Of a stretch of 64,000 bases of DNA, positions 21,967-33,894 are shown piece by piece. Within the stretch, counting starts at the first letter, position 1; the number at the start of each line of letters is the position of its first letter. Below the pieces are notes generated by a model. It saw only the letters and a program-made list of their open reading frames with translations. It ran no database searches and was not told the DNA's origin. This DNA comes from Skeletonema tropicum (taxonomy: Eukaryota; Bacillariophyta; Thalassiosirophyceae; Thalassiosirales; Thalassiosiraceae): NCBI GenBank assembly GCA_037178625.1, contig CM074131.1:620001-684000 (forward strand), in the 5' to 3' direction. The position numbers and the translations under genes are program-made.

Positions 21967-24900
21967 CTAACACTCGGGATAATCTGTGACCCAAAAGTAT
22001 CTCCCGATTGGAAGGCCTCCAAACTCCCATCGGCCATCACTATCTGTAGTGGTTTGACCAATTTGTTGACCAAGGACACTAAACAAAGTAACGTTGGCTC
22101 CCGCTAACACAACACGGCCTTCTTCGCAAGGATTAAACTCTCGCCCTTGAACAACGTATCCTTCCGTAGGAGGTGATGTAGGATTGTGAGTGGAAGAAGG
22201 ATGATATGTTGGGAGCTTTGATGATGTCGGCACTCCACTGGGGCTGTCAGACAGTTGGTTTGATAAAGAAGGAAAGTCACTAAGTCCAACACTTGGATGA
22301 ATACTGTGTAGATCTGTTGCTAAGGTAGGAACAGAAAAAGGCATATACGTAGGCTCTTTTGATTGCGACGGTTGTGCGCTTGGCTGAATAGAGGGCTCTC
22401 TTGATTTCGATGGACCTGTACTTGGCACAATTGATGGAGCCGCAGTAATAGGTAGATGACTAGGATTGGTAGAAGGCGCACTGATCGGCATGCTGGTCGG
22501 CATTACCGACATCGAAGGTATTTCGCTATGAGTACGTGACGGCCACTCTGACAATGACGGAGCTGCTGTGGGCAAAATGCTTGGAAGCAATGAGATAGTA
22601 GGCAGGCTCGAAGGCACACCGGAAGGGAGCTGCGTAGGTGTTGCAGATGGATGGACCGATTGGGAAGGAGTAAAACTTGGTGTGGAAGAAGGTCGACTTC
22701 CTTGCAGATGAGGTCGATCCCAATACCCAGTAGGAGAATTTGACTCTGAGGGATGTAAGGATGGCTTGCTTGACCTCTGAAGGCATAAGAAAGAATGAGT
22801 TTGTTAGTAAAAGAAGAAGACGAGAAAAGAAAAAACCAGAATAGTGGACAATACTTACAGAAGGAAGCGAGGAAATGATAAAAGACGGGACATTTGACGG
22901 CGCAAGTGACGGCCACTCAGACCCACAATCAGGATAGATAATTTCCACGTAAAACCTCGTCGACCAAGAGAGATTGAAAAACTCGTAGTACCCATCACTT
23001 CCGGTAGTTGTTTCAGCAATTAGATTGTCTGAAAAATCGTAGAGGTATACAGTAGCACCGACCAATACCACGTGCTCGTCATAACAAGGATCCAAAACAC
23101 GACGCCTAATACCCATCCCTTCAGTTGGAGAGAGACTTGGAGACGCCGATGAATCGAAAGATGGTACATGAGTCGGAAGTCTAGAAGGTAAGCGCGAAGG
23201 AGTGGGCGACTTAGAAGGCATCAAAGTAAGTTCGAGTGAAGGATGAGCAGAGAGGCAGTCAGGGTAAATCACCTCGACAGAATACCTCGACCAGGGCAAC
23301 CCAAGAAAAATGTAATAACCTTCATCATTTGTAGTTGTTTGACCAATGATATTGCCAGAAAAATCCTTCAAGAAAACGATGGCATCAGACAAACCAACTT
23401 GACCTGGATAGCAAGGATCCCAAACACGACGGTTAATAGTCATCCCTTCAGTTGGAGCAACACTAGGTGATTTGGATGCACTAGGCAAAAAAGATGGAAT
23501 ACCAGATACGGAAGGATTCGACGAAGGGAGGCCCGATGGGAAAGTCGAAACTGAAGGGGAAAAACTGGGATAAGACGATGGTACTCCAGAGGCAGATGGG
23601 CTCGAAGTAGGCGCAGAGGAGGGCATTCTTGAAATGGAAGGAGACTCACTGGGCTCCGACGAAGGCCCGCTAGAAACAGTGGGTTTTGACGATGGAGTCA
23701 AAGATGGTACTCCAGAGGCAGATGGGCTCGAAGTAGGCGCAGAGGAGGGCATGCTTGAAATGGAAGGAGACTCACTGGGCTCCGACGAAGGCCCGCTAGA
23801 AACAGTGGGTTTTGACGATGGAGTCAAAGATGGTACTCCAGAGGCAGATGGGCTCGAAGTAGGCGCAGAGGAGGGCATGCTTGAAATGGAAGGAGACTCA
23901 CTGGGCTCCGACGAAGGCCCGCTAGAAACAGTGGGTTTTGACGATGGAGTCAAAGATGGTACTCCAGAGGCAGATGGGCTCGAAGTAGGCGCAGAGGAGG
24001 GCATGCTTGAAATGGAAGGAGACTCACTGGGCTCCGACGAAGGCCCGCTAGAAACAGTGGGTTTTGACGATGGAGTCAAAGATGGTACTCCAGAGGCAGA
24101 TGGGCTCGAAGTAGGCGCAGAGGAGGGCATGCTTGAAATGGAAGGAGACTCACTGGGCTCCGACGAAGGCCCGCTAGAAACAGTGGGTTTTGACGATGGA
24201 GTCAAAGATGGTACTCCAGAGGCAGATGGGCTCGAAGTAGGCGCAGAGGAGGGCATGCTTGAAATGGAAGGAGACTCACTGGGCTCCGACGAAGGCCCGC
24301 TAGAAACAGTGGGTTTTGACGATGGAGTCAAAGATGGTACTCCAGAGGCAGATGGGCTCGAAGTAGGCGCAGAGGAGGGCATGCTTGAAATGGAAGGAGA
24401 CTCACTGGGCTCCGACGAAGGCCCGCTAGAAACAGTGGGTTTTGACGATGGAGTCAAAGATGGTACTCCAGAGGCAGATGGGCTCGAAGTAGGCGCAGAG
24501 GAGGGCATGCTTGAAATGGAAGGAGACTCACTGGGCTCCGACGAAGGCCCGCTAGAAACAGTGGGTTTTGACGATGGAGTCAAAGATGGTACTCCAGAGG
24601 CAGATGGGCTCGAAGTAGGCGCAGAGGAGGGCATGCTTGAAATGGAAGGAGACTCACTAGGGCTCCGACGAAGGCCCGCTAGAAACAGTGGGTTTTGACG
24701 ATGGAGTCAAAGATGGTACTCCAGAGGCAGATGGGCTCGAAGTAGGCGCAGAGGAGGGCATGCTTGAAATGGAAGGAGACTCACTGGGCTCCGACGAAGG
24801 CCCGCTAGAAACAGTGGGTTTTGACGATGGAGTCAAAGATGGTACTCCAGAGGCAGATGGGCTCGAAGTAGGCGCAGAGGAGGGCATGCTTGAAATGGAA

Positions 24901-27900
24901 GGAGACTCACTAGGGCTCCGACGAAGGCCCGCTAGAAACAGTGGGTTTTGACGATGGAGTCAAAGATGGTACTCCAGAGGCAGATGGGCTCGAAGTAGGC
25001 GCAGAGGAGGGCATGCTTGAAATGGAAGGAGACTCACTGGGCTCCGACGAAGGCCCGCTAGAAACAGTGGGTTTTGACGATGGAGTCAAAGATGGTACTC
25101 CAGAGGCAGATGGGCTCGAAGTAGGCGCAGAGGAGGGCATGCTTGAAATGGAAGGAGACTCACTAGGCTCCGACGAAGGCCCGCTAGAAACAGTGGGTTT
25201 TGACGATGGAGTCAAAGATGGTACTCCAGAGGCAGATGGGCTCGAAGTAGGCGCAGAGGAGGGCATGCTTGAAATGGAAGGAGACTCACTAGGCTCCGAC
25301 GAAGGCCCGCTAGAAACAGTGGGTTTTGACGATGGAGTCAAAGATGGTACTCCAGAGGCAGATGGGCTCGAAGTAGGCGCAGAGGAGGGCATGCTTGAAA
25401 TGGAAGGAGACTCACTGGGCTCCGACGAAGGCCCGCTAGAAACAGTGGGTTTTGACGATGGAGTCAAGATGGTACTCCAGAGGCAGATGGGCTCGAAGTA
25501 GGCGCAGAGGAGGGCATGCTTGAAATGGAAGGAGACTCACTAGGCTCCGACGAAGGCCCGCTAGAAACAGTGGGTTTTGACGATGGAGTCAAAGATGGTA
25601 CTCCAGAGGCAGATGGGCTCGAAGTAGGCGCAGAGGAGGGCATGCTTGAAATGGAAGGAGACTCACTGGGCTCCGACGAAGGCCCGCTAGAAACAGTGGG
25701 TTTTGACGATGGAGTCAAAGATGGTACTCCAGAGGCAGATGGGCTCGAAGTAGGCGCAGAGGAGGGCATGCTTGAAATGGAAGGAGACTCACTGGGCTCC
25801 GACGAAGGCCCGCTAGAAACAGTGGGTTTTGACGATGGAGTCAAAGATGGTACTCCAGAGGCAGATGGGCTCGAAGTAGGCGCAGAGGAGGGCATGCTTG
25901 AAATGGAAGGAGACTCACTGGGCTCCGACGAAGGCCCGCTAGAAACAGTGGGTTTTGACGATGGAGTCAAAGATGGTACTCCAGAGGCAGATGGGCTCGA
26001 AGTAGGCGCAGAGGAGGGCATGCTTGAAATGGAAGGAGACTCACTAGGCTCCGACGAAGGCCCGCTAGAAACAGTGGGTTTTGACGATGGAGTCAAAGAT
26101 GGTACTCCAGAGGCAGATGGGCTCGAAGTAGGCGCAGAGGAGGGCATGCTTGAAATGGAAGGAGACTCACTGGGCTCCGACGAAGGCCCGCTAGAAACAG
26201 TGGGTTTTGACGATGGAGTCAAAGATGGTACTCCAGAGGCAGATGGGCTCGAAGTAGGCGCAGAGGAGGGCATGCTTGAAATGGAAGGAGACTCACTGGG
26301 CTCCGACGAAGGCCCGCTAGAAACAGTGGGTTTTGACGATGGAGTCAAAGATGGTACTCCAGAGGCAGATGGGCTCGAAGTAGGCGCAGAGGAGGGCATG
26401 CTTGAAATGGAAGGAGACTCACTGGGCTCCGACGAAGGCCCGCTAGAAACAGTGGGTTTTGACGATGGAGTCAAAGATGGTACTCCAGAGGCAGATGGGC
26501 TCGAAGTAGGCGCAGAGGAGGGCATGCTTGAAATGGAAGGAGACTCACTAGGCTCCGACGAAGGCCCGCTAGAAACAGTGGGTTTTGACGATGGAGTCAA
26601 AGATGGTACTCCAGAGGCAGATGGGCTCGAAGTAGGCGCAGAGGAGGGCATGCTTGAAATGGAAGGAGACTCACTAGGGCTCCGACGAAGGCCCGCTAGA
26701 AACAGTGGGTTTTGACGATGGAGTCAAAGATGGTACTCCAGAGGCAGATGGGCTCGAAGTAGGCGCAGAGGAGGGCATGCTTGAAATGGAAGGAGACTCA
26801 CTAGGCTCCGACGAAGGCCCGCTAGAAACAGTGGGTTTTGACGATGGAGTCAAAGATGGTACTCCAGAGGCAGATGGGCTCGAAGTAGGCGCAGAGGAGG
26901 GCATGCTTGAAATGGAAGGAGACTCACTGGGCTCCGACGAAGGCCCGCTAGAAACAGTGGGTTTTGACGATGGAGTCAAAGATGGTACTCCAGAGGCAGA
27001 TGGGCTCGAAGTAGGCGCAGAGGAGGGCATGCTTGAAATGGAAGGAGACTCACTAGGCTCCGACGAAGGCCCGCTAGAAACAGTGGGTTTTGACGATGGA
27101 GTCAAAGATGGTACTCCAGAGGCAGATGGGCTCGAAGTAGGCGCAGAGGAGGGCATGCTTGAAATGGAAGGAGACTCACTAGGGCTCCGACGAAGGCCCG
27201 CTAGAAACAGTGGGTTTTGACGATGGAGTCAAAGATGGTACTCCAGAGGCAGATGGGCTCGAAGTAGGCGCAGAGGAGGGCATGCTTGAAATGGAAGGAG
27301 ACTCACTAGGGCTCCGACGAAGGCCCGCTAGAAACAGTGGGTTTTGACGATGGAGTCAAAGATGGTACTCCAGAGGCAGATGGGCTCGAAGTAGGCGCAG
27401 AGGAGGGCATGCTTGAAATGGAAGGAGACTCACTAGGCTCCGACGAAGGCCCGCTAGAAACAGTGGGTTTTGACGATGGAGTCAAAGATGGTACTCCAGA
27501 GGCAGATGGGCTCGAAGTAGGCGCAGAGGAGGGCATGCTTGAAATGGAAGGAGACTCACTAGGGCTCCGACGAAGGCCCGCTAGAAACAGTGGGTTTTGA
27601 CGATGGAGTCAAAGATGGTACTCCAGAGGCAGATGGGCTCGAAGTAGGCGCAGAGGAGGGCATGCTTGAAATGGAAGGAGACTCACTGGGCTCCGACGAA
27701 GGCCCGCTAGAAACAGTGGGTTTTGACGATGGAGTCAAAGATGGTACTCCAGAGGCAGATGGGCTCGAAGTAGGCGCAGAGGAGGGCATGCTTGAAATGG
27801 AAGGAGACTCACTAGGCTCCGACGAAGGCCCGCTAGAAACAGTGGGTTTTGACGATGGAGTCAAAGATGGTACTCCAGAGGCAGATGGGCTCGAAGTAGG

Positions 27901-30900
27901 CGCAGAGGAGGGCATGCTTGAAATGGAAGGAGACTCACTAGGCTCCGACGAAGGCCCGCTAGAAACAGTGGGTTTTGACGATGGAGTCAAAGATGGTACT
28001 CCAGAGGCAGATGGGCTCGAAGTAGGCGCAGAGGAGGGCATGCTTGAAATGGAAGGAGACTCACTGGGCTCCGACGAAGGCCCGCTAGAAACAGTGGGTT
28101 TTGACGATGGAGTCAAAGATGGTACTCCAGAGGCAGATGGGCTCGAAGTAGGCGCAGAGGAGGGCATGCTTGAAATGGAAGGAGACTCACTGGGCTCCGA
28201 CGAAGGCCCGCTAGAAACAGTGGGTTTTGACGATGGAGTCAAAGATGGTACTCCAGAGGCAGATGGGCTCGAAGTAGGCGCAGAGGAGGGCATGCTTGAA
28301 ATGGAAGGAGACTCACTGGGCTCCGACGAAGGCCCGCTAGAAACAGTGGGTTTTGACGATGGAGTCAAAGATGGTACTCCAGAGGCAGATGGGCTCGAAG
28401 TAGGCGCAGAGGAGGGCATGCTTGAAATGGAAGGAGACTCACTGGGCTCCGACGAAGGCCCGCTAGAAACAGTGGGTTTTGACGATGGAGTCAAAGATGG
28501 TACTCCAGAGGCAGATGGGCTCGAAGTAGGCGCAGAGGAGGGCATGCTTGAAATGGAAGGAGACTCACTGGGCTCCGACGAAGGCCCGCTAGAAACAGTG
28601 GGTTTTGACGATGGAGTCAAAGATGGTACTCCAGAGGCAGATGGGCTCGAAGTAGGCGCAGAGGAGGGCATGCTTGAAATGGAAGGAGACTCACTAGGGC
28701 TCCGACGAAGGCCCGCTAGAAACAGTGGGTTTTGACGATGGAGTCAAAGATGGTACTCCAGAGGCAGATGGGCTCGAAGTAGGCGCAGAGGAGGGCATGC
28801 TTGAAATGGAAGGAGACTCACTAGGCTCCGACGAAGGCCCGCTAGAAACAGTGGGTTTTGACGATGGAGTCAAAGATGGTACTCCAGAGGCAGATGGGCT
28901 CGAAGTAGGCGCAGAGGAGGGCATGCTTGAAATGGAAGGAGACTCACTGGGCTCCGACGAAGGCCCGCTAGAAACAGTGGGTTTTGACGATGGAGTCAAA
29001 GATGGTACTCCAGAGGCAGATGGGCTCGAAGTAGGCGCAGAGGAGGGCATGCTTGAAATGGAAGGAGACTCACTAGGCTCCGACGAAGGCCCGCTAGAAA
29101 CAGTGGGTTTTGACGATGGAGTCAAAGATGGTACTCCAGAGGCAGATGGGCTCGAAGTAGGCGCAGAGGAGGGCATGCTTGAAATGGAAGGAGACTCACT
29201 AGGCTCCGACGAAGGCCCGCTAGAAACAGTGGGTTTTGACGATGGAGTCAAAGATGGTACTCCAGAGGCAGATGGGCTCGAAGTAGGCGCAGAGGAGGGC
29301 ATGCTTGAAATGGAAGGAGACTCACTGGGCTCCGACGAAGGCCCGCTAGAAACAGTGGGTTTTGACGATGGAGTCAAAGATGGTACTCCAGAGGCAGATG
29401 GGCTCGAAGTAGGCGCAGAGGAGGGCATGCTTGAAATGGAAGGAGACTCACTAGGCTCCGACGAAGGCCCGCTAGAAACAGTGGGTTTTGACGATGGAGT
29501 CAAAGATGGTACTCCAGAGGCAGATGGGCTCGAAGTAGGCGCAGAAGAGGGCATGCTTGAAATGGAAGGAGACTCACTAGGCTCCGACGAAGGCCCGCTA
29601 GAAACAGTGGGTTTTGACGATGGAGTCAAAGATGGTACTCCAGAGGCAGATGGGCTCGAAGTAGGCGCAGAGGAGGGCATGCTTGAAATGGAAGGAGACT
29701 CACTGGGCTCCGACGAAGGCCCGCTAGAAACAGTGGGTTTTGACGATGGAGTCAAAGATGGTACTCCAGAGGCAGATGGGCTCGAAGTAGGCGCAGAGGA
29801 GGGCATGCTTGAAATGGAAGGAGACTCACTAGGGCTCCGACGAAGGCCCGCTAGAAACAGTGGGTTTTGACGATGGAGTCAAAGATGGTACTCCAGAGGC
29901 AGATGGGCTCGAAGTAGGCGCAGAGGAGGGCATGCTTGAAATGGAAGGAGACTCACTGGGCTCCGACGAAGGCCCGCTAGAAACAGTGGGTTTTGACGAT
30001 GGAGTCAAAGATGGTACTCCAGAGGCAGATGGGCTCGAAGTAGGCGCAGAGGAGGGCATGCTTGAAATGGAAGGAGACTCACTAGGCTCCGACGAAGGCC
30101 CGCTAGAAACAGTGGGTTTTGACGATGGAGTCAAAGATGGTACTCCAGAGGCAGATGGGCTCGAAGTAGGCGCAGAGGAGGGCATGCTTGAAATGGAAGG
30201 AGACTCACTAGGCTCCGACGAAGGCCCGCTAGAAACAGTGGGTTTTGACGATGGATCCGCACTTGGACTTGTTGACTTTGTTGGAATTTCACTAGGATTC
30301 AATGAAGGCTGATTAGATTTTGAAGGTTTTGAGCTAGGTTGACTTGATGGAACATTGGACGAATGTTGGATTGAACGATGGCTGTGTTGATGGATTTTTG
30401 GAATTCGAAGGTATTAGAGTTGGTTTGGTGGTCGGTTTATATGATGTTGAAGGCGATTCGCTTTTTGTTCTTGTTGGTGAGTTACTTGGAGTTGTTGTTG
30501 GTTCTGTGCTTTGTTCTTCACTTGGTTCTGTTGTTGGTTGAATGCTAGTTTCCAAAGTTGGGTTGACTGATGGTTGAGTCAGGGTAGGTGCTTGGGTCAC
30601 AGAAGGTGCAGTAGTTGGAGTTGTACTTGGTTGCAAAATTATTGGTATCCCTATGTCTATGTAGGTACAAGAGCATTTGCTCGGCCCGCCTGGATATGCT
30701 GCTGCAAGGTCACAGTCAAGGTTTTGGTTTCCGGCTGTGTTTTGTCCGGCTGTTCTCCACCCATAACAACTTTGAACATGGACTGTTTGTAAACTGGAAT
30801 CATCCCCAAACTGACAAGGTACTTCAAGATTATCTTGAAATGAATAATCATTTAGGAACCAGCCTGATTTTGCCACAACATCATAACAAGAATCTCCATC

Positions 30901-32280
30901 CATTTCGAACACTCCGTTGTCAGGATCTTCGTTCATTAAATGATTTTCCTCTCTTAGGTGATCTAAGGCGCAGCTCTCTCCAAATACGGGATCAGCGTTC
31001 TGGGTACCTGTATAGGTGTAAATGTGAAAATCGTACCTCGTGGAATGAAAGTCAATGCTGATAGTCAGATTCACGTTGATGGTCGATCCTTGTATGCACT
31101 CCAGTGGTCCCTCAACCTGGGTTGCAATGGTGGTCACTTCTTTCGCTGTGCATTGAAGATCATTGTTGTTACCAAATGCCTGAAAGACTTCGTTCATGCA
31201 GGGTCCACCTGCGGGCCATGTTTTGTTACCAGCTACGTCAGTCGAAATTGTTGTCGGCGAAGATGAACTAATCGCAGTCGTTATTGAAGTTGGGGTAACT
31301 GTAGTTGGAGAATTTGTTGGAGATTTCTTTGGCGGTTTATTCTTTCCTGGGGTAGGTTTCAATTTTTCTGGGTTCTTCTTCTTCGAAGCTTTTGCTTTTG
31401 TTGGCGCTCCCATATCATTACAACTCAGAGACCCACCTTGGAGTATTATCCAGCTATCCATGAATCGATCTCCTACGTCTGCAATCACTATTTTCATCGG
31501 GGTCCATTCGTTGAAGTTGAGACTACCCTCGGCAGTTAACAAAGTAGTAAATCCATCAGCCTCAATTTGCGGATACTGCACCCCCAAAGACCCATTCATA
31601 TCGTTTCCAAAGAAGTATTCCTTGTTGACATTAGAGTTGACAGTAGCAACGCCTACACTAGTCTTTCCATCTGGAAGCTTGGCCATATTCTCTCCATCCA
31701 AGAAGAACGCAAAAGAGTCGGCGTAGGGCGAGTTATCATACTCGTAGTATTCCTCACTACCAAACATGTAATTGAAGGCCAGCCGTGCTGTTTGATGCTC
31801 TTTGCCCACGCATCGAATTTCAAACTGCACCTTGCAAGCATCCATGGTATACACAGAAGGGGTAGTCTTTTGTAAGAAGTCCGTCAATTCGTCGTCTCCC
31901 TCGCCATGCCAATTGGCGCTTGAAGTAGCACCTTGCTCATTAGCCACTCCGCTGATGAAGTTGTATGGATTTCCACTACTCAGAATCAAACCGTTATCTG
32001 GAACAAGTGGAATATTGGTGTTGTTGCTACGAGCTCCTAGCTCATGCCCATTTGTGAAGCGCTTGAGACATTCTTGGCTCGAAGCAGCGATCTTTCGGAA
32101 CTCAATATTGCTTTCAGCAAGGTCGTTATCGTTGCTGTAAAAGTGTTTTAGGAGAAAATCTTCAGCACTCTCTTCTGTAAATTGGAGCCGTGCAGTCTCT
32201 GCATCGGTGCGGCCGCCATTAACGTGAATAGAGCTGGCCGCGGTGATGATGGCGGCTAGCGACTTGTAAGAAAAGTGCAT
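21967..32280 (-). CDS. Giant secreted surface protein: choice-of-anchor-L-like domain, about 53 x 42-residue Ser/Pro repeats, three SdrD_B-like modules
   Basis: The start at 32280 yields a signal peptide (MHFSYKSLAAIITAASSIHVNGG). Residues about 85-285 resemble the choice-of-anchor L domain of secreted bacterial proteins (FNYMFGSEEYYEYD, SPYADSFAFFLDG, VGVATVN). A Lys/Pro linker and a second Cys-containing domain (LQCTAKEVT, RYDFHIYTYTG, MDGDSCYDVV) follow. The 126-bp repeat array spans 30256-23575. Then come prealbumin-like modules at about 23455-23255, 23130-22925 and 22160-21970, each with an EG start, a D/N-PC motif, a GQTTT-type strand and YPDC/YPEC. A phase-0 intron occupies 22860-22777. 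The full product would be about 3,400 residues. It needs one frame correction near 30345 and nine inside the array, most likely assembly errors. An adhesive or wall role is inferred from domain type only. Confidence 0.75.
23575..30256 (-). repeat. 126-bp coding tandem repeat, about 53 copies
   Basis: The unit codes on the minus strand for 42 residues rich in Ser and Pro (P-S-S-x-P-T-S-S-P type). Counting from the unit mark at 23634 to the one at 30193 gives 6,559 bp. Removing eight one-base insertions and one deletion leaves exactly 52 x 126, so 53 unit marks. Nearly all variation is silent third-position change, chiefly CCC versus CCT Pro. Edge units at both ends are diverged. Eight units carry CACTAGGGCTCC instead of CACTGGGCTCC or CACTAGGCTCC, and one (near 25466) lacks an A; each breaks the frame. 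Confidence 0.95.
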
Positions 32281-33894
32281 GATTTGTGATTTGATGTCTC
32301 GTTCGTGTTGCCTGATTACTGCTGACTTGATATGTGAACAGTCGGTGATGGTATGGGAGTGAAGCTGCGCTCTATCTGATTGATTTTATGCAGTCGTCGC
32401 CGAAATGTCAGGTAGGAGAAAGGAGATACAATACTCCTAGCAGTAAAATGTGAATGTGATTTTCTGGATGATCACAGCCACAGCAGCGAATAATAACAGG
32501 CCAGCGGTAAAAGAAGACGACCGGCGGTCAAGCGTAGGATGATGTTGCTAATAAATGAAGTTGTTTTATGATGACGCTGCTGCTTTTATTACTTACCATT
32601 GGTGCAAAGCTCTTCACATTCTGGCGCAGCACTCGAAAGCTTTATGTACTATCCCGGATCATTTACAGACACTTGTTTTATGTCATCTCTCCGTTTTGTG
32701 TCGTCAAAAAATAGGATTGTGATGTACAGACGTTTTAGTTACTCGAACAGAAATGAACTGCTTTTTGTCTGCACGCATAATTTGTTTGTGTACTGGGTGT
32801 GATTCATTATATGGAGTGACATTTACAGTTCTCAAACGCAGACCGGCCCAAATTCCAAATTGACTGCTCTCTCTACGATCTATCATCTATCCACTTACGA
32901 TCTATATACGTTAGTTGCAGTCTTTTACATTACGCAAGTTGTGTGTGTTTAACATTGTAAGTACATACCAGCCCATCGGTGGGATTACAGGTCATTTTTG
33001 GACCATTTCTCCTTCTCTTAATATGAATGCTTGAAAGGATTATATGGTCGTCACTTGAACTTCCTCCCAAATGCAGCATCCACATCATGCATCATCAACT
33101 TTGGTTTCAACGCTCCTCACACTACCGCCACGAATCTCCGGTACTCCGTATGGACTTCGTATTGCTACCTGTCACGGAGGAGTTCTAGCTGGTTTGAATG
33201 ATATACATGATCATTGATCACACCAAGAGACCACGCCCGATTTGACATTGAACTTAGCCGGGAGTACCACACAAATTTCTGTTATTTTTTTATGATAAGT
33301 TGTAGTGAATGGTGTAGGTGACGACTTTGTCATAAGAATGTTCTCTACCTTGTTCGCGAAGTCTGAAACACAAGTAGCTTGCCAAGTTCCTTTGAAGTGA
33401 GTTCATTCGACTTCGTATGTGCCAATGACAATGAAGGTGAGTTAGAATATCATCTAGTAATATATAGTAATAATAAGTAACATAGCATAGTAACTACATC
33501 TTGCACATGATGTGAGTCCATCGGAGAGTCTTCTTTGGTTACACTGCTGTGAGACGTTGCCAACTGCGCGTTTGTGGCCGCAGACAACCGACAGTCCCTG
33601 GAGCAGCTGGAGCGAGAAGGTACATACCTAGTCAGTCCAAATACCAGTTATGGTCACATCAGGGTCATTTAATTCAAATAGTCATTCTCAAAACAACAGC
33701 CCAAATCTGGCGCAGCCCCTGCCTTGAGCAATAAACCTCAGCAAACCACTTACATACATCCTTTGCTTTCACTGACCGACCTATTGCTCAGCTCATTCAC
33801 AGCACTTCTTCTAAATGTAGATACATGCCGGCGGCGACAACATCAAGCTAGCCTCTTCATACTTCTCAGCCCAACCCTTTCATTATCCTCCTTC
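32281..33894. other. Divergent intergenic region
   Basis: Lies between the start of the giant minus-strand gene and the start of the cotransporter, so it should carry both promoters. I see AT-rich stretches (around 33445-33500) and several short stop-limited frames with no protein-like composition. An in-frame extension of the cotransporter reaches an ATG at 33724, which I do not prefer. Confidence 0.5.

Noticed and set aside
23634..30312. Long acidic open frames on the plus strand through the 126-bp array
   Set aside because: The unit length is a multiple of three, so any stop-free frame of one unit stays open throughout. The minus-strand frame joins a signal peptide and real domains; the plus-strand frame joins nothing recognisable.
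32281..33723. Possible tRNA or small RNA gene in the divergent intergenic region
   Set aside because: I looked for a TTCGA-type B box and paired arms on both strands and found none that fold convincingly by eye.
33724..33894. Upstream start codon for the cotransporter
   Set aside because: The extra 57 residues are hydrophobic and Ser/Leu-rich, unlike SLC12 N-termini. ATG 33895 or 33898 directly precedes the Thr/Ser/Gln-rich cytosolic start.
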